A stretch of DNA of 64,000 nt, taken from assembly GCA_045616685.1 (NCBI GenBank), contig JAZLHF010000022.1:62001-126000 (forward strand), read 5' to 3'. Below, one piece after another: positions 34,215 to 43,171 of the stretch. A model generated the notes under the pieces. It worked only from the letters and a program-made list of their open reading frames with translations, had not been told where the DNA came from and did not search any database. Source of the stretch: UBA1764 sp045616685. GTDB taxonomy: Bacteria; Bacillota; Clostridia; Peptostreptococcales; Anaerovoracaceae. The first letter of the stretch is position 1. The number at the start of each line of letters is the position of its first letter. The position numbers and the translations under genes were made by a program.

Positions 34215-35135
34215 ATGAAATTAGGTTTAGTAACAGCTATTTTAGACGGACATGATTTTGAACAATCTATGGATATTATGTCTGATTTAGGACTCGAATG
34301 TGCCGAGGTCGCATGCTGGCCTCAGGGCAAGGCTGAACGACGTTATGCCGGAGTTAGCCATATTGATGTAAACAAAGTTCTTAAAGATGATGCCTATGCA
34401 AAATATATCCTTTCATATGCAAAAGATTGTGGTATTAAAATCTCTGCTCTCGCCTTCTATCCAAACACAATGGATGGAGATTTAGCTAAAAGAAAAGCAA
34501 ACATTGAGCATTTAAAGAACGTAATTAGAGCCTCTGCAAAATTAAAAGTTAACATGGTTACAACATTTATTGGTCGTGATCAGAATCTTACAGTAGAAGA
34601 AAACTTAAAACTTGTTAAGAAAGTATGGCCTCCTATCATCAAGCTCGCTGAAGAACTCAAAGTTAAAATTGCTATTGAAAACTGCCCAATGCTCTTTGGC
34701 CCAGATCAGTGGCCAGGTGGACAAAACCTCATGACTACCCCAGCAATTTGGAGAGAAGTATTTAAGATTCTTCCATCAAAATATCTCGGGATTAACTATG
34801 ACCCATCACACTTTGTATGGCAACAAATCGATTACGTTAAACCTATTTACGAATTTAAAAACAAGATTTTCCATGTTCACTTCAAGGATATTAAGTTGTT
34901 CAAAGATAAAATGAATCAAGTTGGTATCATGGCATACCCTCTCGACTATATGTCACCAAAGCTACCTGGACTAGGCGATGTAGATTGGGGAAAATTCGTT
35001 TCTGCTCTTACAGACATCGGCTACAAAGGATATGCTTGCATGGAAATTGAAGACAAGGCATTTGAATCTTGTGAAGAAGATGTACTTAAGTCAATCATCT
35101 TAACAAGAGATTATCTTACACAATTCGTCATCTAA
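34215..35135 (+). CDS. TIM-barrel sugar isomerase/epimerase (AP-endonuclease-2 family)
   Basis: About 306 residues from the ATG at 34215 (MKLGLVTAILDG), which follows AAAGGAG; an upstream ATG at 34152 lacks a ribosome site. Metal-ligand segments typical of xylose-isomerase-like barrels are visible: KIAIENCPM, GINYDPSHFVWQ, HVHFKDIK and CMEIED. It is divergent from the Gfo/Idh gene and probably acts on the same sugar or inositol derivative. Confidence 0.88.
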   Translation: MKLGLVTAILDGHDFEQSMDIMSDLGLECAEVACWPQGKAERRYAGVSHIDVNKVLKDDAYAKYILSYAKDCGIKISALAFYPNTMDGDLAKRKANIEHLKNVIRASAKLKVNMVTTFIGRDQNLTVEENLKLVKKVWPPIIKLAEELKVKIAIENCPMLFGPDQWPGGQNLMTTPAIWREVFKILPSKYLGINYDPSHFVWQQIDYVKPIYEFKNKIFHVHFKDIKLFKDKMNQVGIMAYPLDYMSPKLPGLGDVDWGKFVSALTDIGYKGYACMEIEDKAFESCEEDVLKSIILTRDYLTQFVI

Positions 35136-35151
35136 TTATTGTAGGCAAAAC

Positions 35152-35184
35152 AAAACCACGAAGCAATTGCTTCGGGGTTTTTAT
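35152..35184 (+). terminator. bidirectional terminator between isomerase gene and tRNAs
   Basis: AACCACGAAGC (35154-35164) pairs with GCTTCGGGGTT (35169-35179), followed by TTTATT. The minus strand ends in a T-rich tract too, serving the tRNA cluster. Confidence 0.85.
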
Positions 35185-35190
35185 TCTCGT

Positions 35191-35264
35191 TGGAGGTAGC
35201 ACCCAGATTTGAACTGGGGGTCAGAGTTTTGCAGACTCGTGCCTTACCACTTGGCTATGCCACC
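35191..35264 (-). tRNA. tRNA-Cys (GCA)
   Basis: A 74-nt cloverleaf with encoded CCA. Acceptor GGTGGCA/TGCTACC, D arm GCC/GGC, anticodon GCA in loop CTGCAAA, T arm CCCAG-TTCAAAT-CTGGG, discriminator T. Last of four tRNAs on the minus strand. Confidence 0.95.
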
Positions 35265-35268
35265 AAAC

Positions 35269-35343
35269 TGGCGGGGGTAGAGGGATTTGAACCCCCGGAT
35301 GGTGGAATCAGAATCCACTGCCTTACCACTTGGCGATACCCCT
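35269..35343 (-). tRNA. tRNA-Gln (CTG)
   Basis: A 75-nt cloverleaf with encoded CCA and anticodon CTG (loop TTCTGAT). T arm GGGGG/CCCTC. The first base is A opposite C72, so the terminal acceptor pair is a mismatch; most bacterial tRNA-Gln have a weak U1-A72. Confidence 0.93.
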
Positions 35344-35359
35344 GCATCGTATTAAGTTT

Positions 35360-35436
35360 TGGGGTGGGTGGTGAGATTCGAACTCACGTATACTGGAGCC
35401 ACAACCCAGGGTCTTAACCGCTTGACGACACCCACC
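35360..35436 (-). tRNA. tRNA-His (GTG)
   Basis: A 77-nt cloverleaf including the extra G-1 opposite C73 that marks tRNA-His. Acceptor GTGGGTG/CACCCAC, anticodon GTG, T arm GTGAG/CTCAC, encoded CCA. Confidence 0.95.
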
Positions 35437-35449
35437 ATCGCTTAAAAAA

Positions 35450-35526
35450 TGGTAGCGGCGAGTGGAGTCGAACCACCGACCTTCCGGGTATGAACCGGGC
35501 GCTCTAGCCAACTAAGCTACACCGCC
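35450..35526 (-). tRNA. tRNA-Met (CAT), elongator
   Basis: A 77-nt cloverleaf with anticodon CAT (loop TTCATAC), acceptor GGCGGTG/CGCCGCT, encoded CCA. It lacks the three G-C anticodon-stem pairs of the initiator, so it is the elongator type. First gene of the tRNA cluster. Confidence 0.95.
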
Positions 35527-35559
35527 ACAATGCAGTCGTTTTGCAAGACTGCGGGAAAT

Positions 35560-35589
35560 ATTATATCTCTATTTAGCCTTCTATGTCAA
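35560..35589 (-). promoter_or_regulatory. consensus promoter of the tRNA cluster, inside pepD
   Basis: Minus-strand TTGACA (35584-35589), 18-nt spacer, TATAAT (35560-35565). Both hexamers are perfect, and the -35 lies within the last codons of pepD. A GCAGTC/GACTGC hairpin (35532-35552) precedes tRNA-Met. Confidence 0.85.
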
Positions 35590-37051
35590 GGCTTTCTTCC
35601 AGTAATTTGCAGATAAATCCATATATTCTAGCCGTTGATTCTACTGAAAGTTTTTCTCTAGCAGAATGAATATCTAGTATATCTGGACCAATTGAGATTA
35701 CATCAAAATCTGGGACCTTACCTACAAATATTCCACATTCCAAACCACCATGTGTTGCGGCAAATTCAGGAGCCTTGCCATACAGTTCGGTAAATATTTT
35801 TGTAGCTAAATTTCTAAACGAAGATTCAGATTTATATGGCCAAGCGGGATATTCACCATGAATCTTAATAGTTCCTCTTGCCTGCCCTGTTAAAGTTTTA
35901 ATTTCATTAATAAGTTTTTGTTTTTCTGTTTCAATGGAAGATCGAACTAAAAATGTATAATTAAAACCCTGCTCATCAATTCGCACCACGCCCAAATTAA
36001 GTGATGTCTCTGGGATACCTGGAAAATCTGACAACATCCTAATAACACCTTGAGGCAATTTGCTCCACAAAGAAAGAATCTTCTGAGTCTTCGCAAGGCA
36101 TGACGCTTTCATACCTTCTGCGGGCCTTCCAACTAATTCAAATTCTATTTCCGCATTTGGGTCAACATGACCAAGTTCTTCCTTAATTTTTTCGCGGAAT
36201 CTAAGGCACATAGAATTAATAGGGTTAATTGCATCTGCCGGAGCCGCAATTACCGCTTCAGCCTCTGTTGTAATCACATTATCTAATTCGCCGCCTTTAG
36301 CAGAAACGATTAACATTCCACTATTATGTGTACTTGCAAAATATAAGAACTGTCCGAGTATATAGTTTGCAGAGCCGCGTCCGTCAGCGATATCACAACC
36401 ACTATGTCCGCCAAGAAATCCATAAGTACGAATCTTTGCAACTAAATAATCTTTTGGAACATCGCAAATCTTGGTCGGAACCATGCATTCAACTCGCGCT
36501 CCGCCAGCACAAGAAAGTGTAAATACGCCCTCTTCTTCTGAATCAACATTAAGAAATCTTCTCGCCTTCAAATCAGAACAGTCAATTGCAACTGCGCCAT
36601 CCATGCCAACTTCTTCATCAGTAGTAATAACAACTTCTATTGCAGGATGCTTTAAACTGTTGTCATCTAATATTGCCATTGCACATGCAACAGCAATGCA
36701 GTCATCTCCACCAAGAGATGTTTTATCAGCCCAAACCCACTGTCCATCAGTCATTAAATCAAGGCCTTCAGTTGCCATATCTTTAGTGCAATCTAAAGTC
36801 TTGGCGCAGACCATATCCATGTGTCCTTGGATTATGTATGCCGGAGCATTCTCATAGCCCTTGCTTGCATCCTTCCAAATAATCACATTGTTAGCCTCAT
36901 CCTGTCTGCACCTAAGACCACGGTCTTTGGCAAACTTAACAAGATAATCACTTATCTGTTTAACATTGCCTGATCCATGAGGAATATGACAAAGGTCTTC
37001 GAAAAATTCGAAGACCTTTGATGGTTTTAAATTAGTTAAAACTTTTTCCAT
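35573..37051 (-). CDS. pepD: aminoacyl-histidine dipeptidase (PepD, M20 family)
   Basis: A 492-residue M20C metallopeptidase that hydrolyses Xaa-His and other dipeptides. Metal ligands are in QGHMDMVC (about 78-85), LGGDDCIAVA, TDEEVGMDGA and ATHGGLECG. Normal length for PepD. It starts 3 nt after the gap stop codon, so it is probably co-transcribed with gap. Its 3' end holds the -35 of the tRNA promoter. Confidence 0.95.
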   Translation of the reverse strand: MEKVLTNLKPSKVFEFFEDLCHIPHGSGNVKQISDYLVKFAKDRGLRCRQDEANNVIIWKDASKGYENAPAYIIQGHMDMVCAKTLDCTKDMATEGLDLMTDGQWVWADKTSLGGDDCIAVACAMAILDDNSLKHPAIEVVITTDEEVGMDGAVAIDCSDLKARRFLNVDSEEEGVFTLSCAGGARVECMVPTKICDVPKDYLVAKIRTYGFLGGHSGCDIADGRGSANYILGQFLYFASTHNSGMLIVSAKGGELDNVITTEAEAVIAAPADAINPINSMCLRFREKIKEELGHVDPNAEIEFELVGRPAEGMKASCLAKTQKILSLWSKLPQGVIRMLSDFPGIPETSLNLGVVRIDEQGFNYTFLVRSSIETEKQKLINEIKTLTGQARGTIKIHGEYPAWPYKSESSFRNLATKIFTELYGKAPEFAATHGGLECGIFVGKVPDFDVISIGPDILDIHSAREKLSVESTARIYGFICKLLEESLDIEG

Positions 37052-37053
37052 TA

Positions 37054-38064
37054 TTACTTGAGTGAACCCATGTACTTAAGTGTTCTAACAAGCTGGTTTG
37101 TATATGACATTTCGTTGTCATACCAAGATGTTATTCTTACTTCATAAAGGTTGTCCTTGATCTTCATGCAATCTGTCTGTGATGCATCGAAGAGTGAACC
37201 ATAACTCATGCCGATGATATCACTAGAAACGATCATTTCTTCTGTGTAACCATAGCTTTCGTTCTTAGCCTTCTTCATTGCAGCGTTAATCTTCTTAACG
37301 TCAAGTTCTTTCTTTGTTTCAACTACAGCGTCAAGAACTGTAATTGATCCTGTTGGCGTAGGAACACGAAGTGCATTTCCTGTGAGTTTACCCTTAAGTT
37401 CTGGGATTACGAGGCCGATTGCCTTAGCAGCACCAGTTGTGTTAGGAATAATGTTGCAAGCTGCAGCTCTTGCTCTTCTCTTGTCGCCCTTTCTGTGTGG
37501 TCCATCAAGAACCATCTGGTCACCAGTGTAAGCGTGAACTGTGCTCATAAAACCGCTCTGGATTGGAGCAAGATCATTTAATACCTTTGTCATTGGAGCG
37601 AGACAGTTTGTTGTGCAGGAAGCACCACTTACAATCTTATCGCTCTTCTTTAATGACTTGTGGTTTACATTGTAAACTATTGTTGGAACATCATTACCAG
37701 CAGGAGCGGAAATAAGAACTCTTTTTGCACCAGCCTTGATATGAGCTTCTGCCTTTTCCTTTGATGTATAAAAACCTGTGCATTCGAGAACTACATCAAT
37801 GCCGAGTTTCTTCCAAGGAAGCTTGGAAGCATCTGCTTCTTTATAAATAGGAATCTTCTTAGCGCCAACCTGAATATAATTTTCGCCAGCCTTTACTGTC
37901 TTATTGAATGTACCCTGTGTTGAGTCATACTTAAGAAGATATGCCAGCATATCAGGTGATGTTAAGTCGTTGATTGCGACAACTTCAAGTGCCTTGCTTG
38001 TTGTAAGAAGTCTGAAAGCAAGGCGACCAATTCTACCAAATCCGTTAATAGCAACTTTAATCAT
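37054..38064 (-). CDS. gap: glyceraldehyde-3-phosphate dehydrogenase
   Basis: A 336-residue GAPDH. NAD-binding NGFGRIGRLAFR at the start, catalytic cysteine in SGASCTTNCLAP (about residue 152), and WYDNEMSYTNQLVRT at the C-terminus. Glycolytic, cytoplasmic. No pgk or tpi lies next to it; pepD follows. AAGGAG precedes the ATG. Confidence 0.98.
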   Translation of the reverse strand: MIKVAINGFGRIGRLAFRLLTTSKALEVVAINDLTSPDMLAYLLKYDSTQGTFNKTVKAGENYIQVGAKKIPIYKEADASKLPWKKLGIDVVLECTGFYTSKEKAEAHIKAGAKRVLISAPAGNDVPTIVYNVNHKSLKKSDKIVSGASCTTNCLAPMTKVLNDLAPIQSGFMSTVHAYTGDQMVLDGPHRKGDKRRARAAACNIIPNTTGAAKAIGLVIPELKGKLTGNALRVPTPTGSITVLDAVVETKKELDVKKINAAMKKAKNESYGYTEEMIVSSDIIGMSYGSLFDASQTDCMKIKDNLYEVRITSWYDNEMSYTNQLVRTLKYMGSLK

Positions 38065-38122
38065 TGTTTTTTCTCCTTGTATAAAAAATTCTAATAAATA
38101 ACTAAGTTATCAACAACTAGAT

Positions 38123-38142
38123 ATTATATCATATGGTACAAT
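38123..38142. promoter_or_regulatory. overlapping divergent extended -10 promoters, gap and activase gene
   Basis: Minus strand: TGATATAAT with TATAAT at 38123-38128, for gap. Plus strand: TGGTACAAT with TACAAT at 38137-38142, for the activase gene. Neither has a good -35, but both have the TG extension. They are close enough to exclude simultaneous use. Confidence 0.55.
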
Positions 38143-38163
38143 AAAATACACGAGGTAATTGCT

Positions 38164-38856
38164 ATGAATATTAATGGATTACAAAAACTTACTTTATTAG
38201 ATTTTCCAGGCCATACTGCCTGTACTGTATTTTTGGCTGGCTGCGACATGAAATGTCCTTTCTGTCACAATTCAGAACTTATCGATGGAACAGCTCCAGT
38301 AGAAATGGACGACCAAGAATTGCTCGCTTTCTTAAAGAAGAGAACAGGTCTTTTAGATGGTGTAGCCTTCACAGGAGGCGAACCATTGCTGCGAAAAGAG
38401 CTTCCGCTGCTTATGCGTGATATTAAATCACTCGGATATGCAGTAAAATTGGACACAAATGGCCAACATCCAGAAGCTTTAAAACCGATAATAGAAGAAG
38501 GTTTGATTGATTACGTCGCTATGGATGTTAAAAACAGCCCTGAAAAATATCCAGAAACCAGTGGTTGCGAAACCGTTAACCTTGAAAATATCAAAGAAAG
38601 CATCAATATTCTTAAAAATTCTGGAATAGATTACGAATTTAGAACCACTGTAGTCAACGAACTTCATGATGAGGCCTCCTTTGAAGGAATAGGCCTACTG
38701 ATAGACGGTGCAAAGAGATATTTTCTCCAAGCTTTCACTGATAGAGATAGTGTTGTTTTCAGCGGATTCACTACACCTAGTAAGGAGCAACTCGAAAAAT
38801 ACGCCACAATTATCAAAAAATACGTTAAAATCGTTGAAATTAGAGGGGTTTCTTAA
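38164..38856 (+). CDS. nrdG: anaerobic ribonucleotide reductase activating protein (radical SAM)
   Basis: A 230-residue radical-SAM enzyme with the cluster motif C27-x3-C31-x2-C34 (GCDMKCPFC), then FTGGEPLL, LDTNG and YVAMDVKN. It installs the glycyl radical in NrdD, whose gene is next. This is the longer activase type often found with NrdD in Clostridia. GAGG precedes the ATG. Its promoter is separate from the NrdR-box promoter of nrdD. Confidence 0.88.
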   Translation: MNINGLQKLTLLDFPGHTACTVFLAGCDMKCPFCHNSELIDGTAPVEMDDQELLAFLKKRTGLLDGVAFTGGEPLLRKELPLLMRDIKSLGYAVKLDTNGQHPEALKPIIEEGLIDYVAMDVKNSPEKYPETSGCETVNLENIKESINILKNSGIDYEFRTTVVNELHDEASFEGIGLLIDGAKRYFLQAFTDRDSVVFSGFTTPSKEQLEKYATIIKKYVKIVEIRGVS

Positions 38857-38873
38857 ATTTCACAATAAATACA

Positions 38874-38889
38874 ACACAAGATGTTGTGT
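38874..38889 (+). promoter_or_regulatory. NrdR box
   Basis: ACACAAGATGTTGTGT is a 16-bp palindrome matching the NrdR consensus (ACACAATATATTGTGT) in both half-sites. A weaker copy, CCCATATATATTGACT (38918-38933), overlaps the nrdD -35. The spacing between the boxes (28 nt) is larger than the usual 15-16 nt. Confidence 0.75.
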
Positions 38890-38927
38890 ATTTTAGCGAA
38901 AAATTTTAACCAAAAACCCCATATATA

Positions 38928-38956
38928 TTGACTTTAAATCTCCCTTATGCTATATT
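38928..38956 (+). promoter_or_regulatory. promoter of nrdD-trxB
   Basis: TTGACT (38928-38933), 17-nt spacer ending in TGC, TATATT (38951-38956). The leader contains a TCCCA/TGGGA hairpin before the GGAGG ribosome site. Confidence 0.75.
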
Positions 38957-39025
38957 TATCGTACTCGCCCATCCCATATTTTGTGGGAAAAGCGTCGTAA
39001 ATGTACACTATGTGGAGGTTTTTTA

Positions 39026-41401
39026 ATGTACAAGGTAATTAAAAGAGACGGCAGCAAAGTTGATTTTGACATCAAGAAGATTAGCGCTGCTATAACACAA
39101 GCATTCGATGCTTTAGACAAAGAATATCACCCGACAATTATTGATATGCTTGCCCTACGCGTAACTGCAGATTTCGCAAGCAAAGTTAAAGATGGATTCA
39201 TTACAGTTGAAGAAATTCAAGATAGTGCTGAAAAAGTATTATCTGAAGGAGGATACGCTGACGTAGCAAAAGCCTACATCTTATACAGACGCCAAAGAGA
39301 AAAAGTTAGAAATATTAGCGCAACCATGCTCGACTACAAAGACTTGGTTGATAATTACCTCAAGATTAATGACTGGCGTGTAAAAGAAAACTTCACAGTA
39401 ACATATTCCGTTGGTGGACTTATCCTCTCCAACTCTGGTGCTATTACAGCAAACTACTGGCTGTCAGAAATCTATGACGATGAAATCGCAGAAGCACACA
39501 GAACAGCAGCTATTCATATTCATGACCTTTCAATGCTCACAGGATACTGTGCAGGTTGGTCGCTTAAACAACTTATCACCGAAGGCCTTGGTGGCGTCCC
39601 AGGAAAGATTACATCATCACCAGCTGGCCACCTTTCAACACTCTGCAACCAGATGGTTAACTTCCTCGGTATCATGCAAAATGAATGGGCAGGCGCTCAG
39701 GCATTCAGTTCTTTTGATACTTACCTTGCTCCTTTCGTAAAGGTTGATAACCTTTCGCAAAAAGAAGTAAAACAAGCAATTCAGTCATTCGTATATGGTG
39801 TTAACACCCCATCACGTTGGGGCACTCAGGCACCATTCTCAAATATCACTCTTGACTGGACAGTTCCAAACGATTTAAAGAACCTCCCTGCTATCGTTGG
39901 CGGTAAGGAAATGGATTTCACATATGGTGACTGCCAGAAAGAAATGGATATGGTTAATAAAGCATTCATCGAAATTATGATTGAAGGCGATGCTAATGGA
40001 AGAGGATTCCAGTATCCTATCCCAACATATTCAATTACAAGAGACTTCGACTGGAGCGAAACAGAAAATAACAAGCTCTTATTCGAAATGACTTCAAAAT
40101 ATGGTACACCTTACTTCTCAAACTACATCAATTCTGATATGGAGCCTAGCGATGTTCGTTCAATGTGCTGCCGTCTTAGACTTGACTTAAGAGAATTAAG
40201 AAAGAAATCTGGCGGATTCTTCGGTAGCGGAGAATCAACTGGTTCTGTAGGCGTTGTAACAATCAACCTTCCAAGACTTGCATACCTTGCAAAAGATGAA
40301 GCTGATTTCTATGAACGTCTCGACAAACTCATGGATATTTCTGCTAGATCGCTTAAGACAAAGAGATCAGTTATTACGCAGCTTCTCGACACAGGTTTAT
40401 ATCCATACACAAAGAGATACCTTGGAACATTTGAAAATCACTTCTCAACAATCGGTCTTATCGGTATGAACGAAGCTGGCTTAAATGCCAACTGGCTTAG
40501 AGCAGACCTCACAGACCCTAAGGTTCAGACATTCGCAGAAGAAGTTCTTGACCATATGAGAGAAAGACTTTCAGATTACCAGGAACAGTATGGAGACCTC
40601 TACAATCTAGAAGCAACTCCTGCTGAATCAACAACTTACAGATTCGCTAAGCACGACAAGGAACAATACCCAGACATTATTACCGCTAATGAAAATGGTA
40701 CACCTTACTATACAAACTCCAGCCACCTTCCAGTAGGCTATACAGAAGATATCTTCTCAGCACTCGATGTTCAGGACGAACTTCAGACAAGATATACAAG
40801 CGGAACCGTTTTCCATGCATTCCTTGGCGAAAAGCTTCCTGATTGGAAAGCAGCAGCAACTCTCGTAAAGAAGATTGCAGAAAACTATAAGCTTCCATAC
40901 TACACATTATCTCCAACTTATAGTGTATGTAAGGACCATGGATATATCTCTGGCGAAGTTTATACATGCCCTCACTGTGGACAAAACACAGAAGTATATT
41001 CTAGAATTACTGGCTACTATAGACCAGTTCAGAACTGGAACGATGGCAAGTCTCAAGAATTCAGAGATAGAAAGGAATATAATCTTGTAAGATCAAATCT
41101 TACACACGAAGGTCCAAAGAAGATTAGCATCTCAGCAGCAGTTCCAACAAAGGCAGCTGTTGGTACAGAAAATAAAGTTCTTCTTTTCACAACCCCAAGT
41201 TGTCCAAACTGTAAACTCGCTAAAGCCCTTCTTGATAAAGCAGGAATAGCTTATGAAGTATTAATTGCAGAAGAACATACAGACCTCGTTGCAAAGTACG
41301 GAATCAGACAGGCCCCAACACTTATCTTCGACAATGGTGATAATTTCGAAACATTCCGTGGGGTTTCAGATATAAAAGGTTATTTAAACAAAGTAAGCTA
41401 A
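39026..41401 (+). CDS. nrdD: anaerobic ribonucleoside-triphosphate reductase NrdD with C-terminal redoxin domain
   Basis: A 791-residue class III reductase. Start at 39026 (MYKVIKRDGS) after TGGAGG. An N-terminal ATP-cone (about 1-95) is followed by the reductase barrel, a zinc finger with CPHCGQ, and the glycyl-radical site RITGYYR. Residues about 716-791 form an extra glutaredoxin/NrdH-like domain with CPNC (726-729) and a cis-proline region QAPTL. Class III enzymes of the redoxin-dependent branch draw electrons from such proteins instead of formate. The trxB gene starts 1 nt after the stop. Confidence 0.93.
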   Translation: MYKVIKRDGSKVDFDIKKISAAITQAFDALDKEYHPTIIDMLALRVTADFASKVKDGFITVEEIQDSAEKVLSEGGYADVAKAYILYRRQREKVRNISATMLDYKDLVDNYLKINDWRVKENFTVTYSVGGLILSNSGAITANYWLSEIYDDEIAEAHRTAAIHIHDLSMLTGYCAGWSLKQLITEGLGGVPGKITSSPAGHLSTLCNQMVNFLGIMQNEWAGAQAFSSFDTYLAPFVKVDNLSQKEVKQAIQSFVYGVNTPSRWGTQAPFSNITLDWTVPNDLKNLPAIVGGKEMDFTYGDCQKEMDMVNKAFIEIMIEGDANGRGFQYPIPTYSITRDFDWSETENNKLLFEMTSKYGTPYFSNYINSDMEPSDVRSMCCRLRLDLRELRKKSGGFFGSGESTGSVGVVTINLPRLAYLAKDEADFYERLDKLMDISARSLKTKRSVITQLLDTGLYPYTKRYLGTFENHFSTIGLIGMNEAGLNANWLRADLTDPKVQTFAEEVLDHMRERLSDYQEQYGDLYNLEATPAESTTYRFAKHDKEQYPDIITANENGTPYYTNSSHLPVGYTEDIFSALDVQDELQTRYTSGTVFHAFLGEKLPDWKAAATLVKKIAENYKLPYYTLSPTYSVCKDHGYISGEVYTCPHCGQNTEVYSRITGYYRPVQNWNDGKSQEFRDRKEYNLVRSNLTHEGPKKISISAAVPTKAAVGTENKVLLFTTPSCPNCKLAKALLDKAGIAYEVLIAEEHTDLVAKYGIRQAPTLIFDNGDNFETFRGVSDIKGYLNKVS

Positions 41402-41402
41402 T

Positions 41403-42299
41403 ATGTACGATGTTATTGTTGTAGGCGGAGGGCCAGCTGGAATGACAGCGGCCCTTTACGCTTTAAGAAATGGAAAAACTGCATTAGTAATAGAAAAAGC
41501 AGGCTTCGGCGGACAGATTACTTATTCACCAAAGGTTGAAAATTATCCTGGCACACTTACAATGAGCGGAAATGAATTCGCTGAAAAGTTCTTAGACCAG
41601 ATTATGGCTCAAGGAGCAGAGGTAGAGCTCGAAGAAGTTAATGAAGTGATTCCAGGAAATCCATGCATTGTTAAAACCGTAGAAGGTTCCAGCTTTGAAG
41701 GAAAATCTGTTATTCTTGCAACAGGCGTAAAACATAGAATGCTCGGTCTCGAAGGCGAAGATCTTGCTGTTGGTAATGGAATTTCTTTCTGCGCAGTATG
41801 TGATGGAGACTTTTATAAAGGACTTACAGTAGTTGTTGCCGGTGGAGGGAACTCTGCCCTTCAAGAAGCAATTCTTCTTAGCGCAAAGTGCAAGAAGGTT
41901 ATTGTTCTTCAAGATATGGATTACTTCACTGGCGAAAAAAAACTTCAAGACATTCTCTTTAACAAAGATAACGTTGAATCTCATACGAGCGTAAAAATTA
42001 CAGGCCTTGATATTTCCCCAGAAGGTGTATTTAAAGGTGTTAAAACAAATGTTGGCGACTTTAAATGTGATGGTATGTTCGAGGCTATAGGCCTTATTCC
42101 TGAAAATGAAAACTTCAAATCTGTAGCTGATTTAAATAGCTTTGGATACTTTGATTCAGGTGAAGATTGCGAAACTAAAACTAACGGAATCTTTGTTGCC
42201 GGAGATTGCAGGTCTAAAAAAGTTAGACAAATAACAACAGCCATCGCAGACGGAGCTTCCGCTGCAATGGCCGCATGTAACTTTATTGACGGACACTAG
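41403..42299 (+). CDS. trxB: thioredoxin reductase-like flavoprotein
   Basis: A 298-residue TrxB-family protein with FAD site VVGGGPAGMTAAL (5-17), redox disulfide C130-AVC133 (CAVCDGDF) and NADP-side motif GGGNSALQEA. It probably reduces the redoxin domain fused to NrdD, forming a two-gene reduction system. It ends with no gap against the converging pfkB-type gene. Confidence 0.92.
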   Translation: MYDVIVVGGGPAGMTAALYALRNGKTALVIEKAGFGGQITYSPKVENYPGTLTMSGNEFAEKFLDQIMAQGAEVELEEVNEVIPGNPCIVKTVEGSSFEGKSVILATGVKHRMLGLEGEDLAVGNGISFCAVCDGDFYKGLTVVVAGGGNSALQEAILLSAKCKKVIVLQDMDYFTGEKKLQDILFNKDNVESHTSVKITGLDISPEGVFKGVKTNVGDFKCDGMFEAIGLIPENENFKSVADLNSFGYFDSGEDCETKTNGIFVAGDCRSKKVRQITTAIADGASAAMAACNFIDGH

Positions 42300-43163
42300 T
42301 TATACCAATAATGGGATAACGCCCATGTGTTCGGTTGAAAGGCTTGCTTTCGTACAAGCAAATTCACCAATATATTTTAAATCAGACTCTGTCAAATCGG
42401 CGGGGTCTTTTTTTAGTTCTAATAACTTAGCAATAGCTGAACCACCAAAGATATCTCCAGCTCCAGTTGTATTAATTGTATTAACCCTAGGACATGCAAT
42501 GCTAACCTCAGCATTCTTATTCTTAAGGATTGCACCATTAGGGCCAAGTGTAATCATAACAAGCTTATTATGGCTAAAATTTGGCCTATTTAAGAACATA
42601 ACTTCCCCATCTGATATCTTTACTATATCAGCAACTTCCAAGCCCCAAAGGAGCTCTTTTTTAGCTCTATCAAGGTCTCCCTTCCACAGCATAGCTCTTA
42701 AATTTGGATCAAAAGAAATAAGCTTGCCCTGCTCTTTAGCATATGCAACAGCTTTCTTTAATGTCGTCCTGCAAGAATCATCTGTTAAAGACAAACTCCC
42801 TGCGAAGTGAAATATCGTACACTGATTAATAAGACTAAAATCCACCTCCGATTCTAGCAAATTAATATCAGCATCGCGTGTAAAGCTAAACGATCTATCG
42901 CCCTTTTCATCAAGCTTAACAAACGCCTTTGTTGTCTCGCAATTAGGATCTATTATTAAGCCGTCTATACAAACTCCGGCATTAACAAGAGCATCTTTTA
43001 ACATTTCACCATATGAATCCTTGCCCACCTTGCCAATAAAAGCAGTGCTCGCGCCATACTTTTGCGCTGCTGCAAGAAAGTTACAAGGAGCTCCGCCAGG
43101 ATTTGCAGTTCCATCCGGAGCGAAATCTATAAGTAATTCACCTAAAGCTAAAACGTCATACAT
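42300..43163 (-). CDS. PfkB-family carbohydrate kinase (fructokinase-like)
   Basis: A 287-residue ribokinase-fold kinase, started at 43163 (MYDVLALGELLIDF). The N-terminal NPGGAPCNFLAAAQKYG and catalytic INTTGAGDIFGG are intact. The sequence resembles fructokinases; the true sugar is unknown. Last gene of the long minus-strand run, overlapping none but starting 9 nt after the ROK-like gene stop. There is no terminator between it and trxB. Confidence 0.9.
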   Translation of the reverse strand: MYDVLALGELLIDFAPDGTANPGGAPCNFLAAAQKYGASTAFIGKVGKDSYGEMLKDALVNAGVCIDGLIIDPNCETTKAFVKLDEKGDRSFSFTRDADINLLESEVDFSLINQCTIFHFAGSLSLTDDSCRTTLKKAVAYAKEQGKLISFDPNLRAMLWKGDLDRAKKELLWGLEVADIVKISDGEVMFLNRPNFSHNKLVMITLGPNGAILKNKNAEVSIACPRVNTINTTGAGDIFGGSAIAKLLELKKDPADLTESDLKYIGEFACTKASLSTEHMGVIPLLV

Positions 43164-43171
43164 TTTTATTA

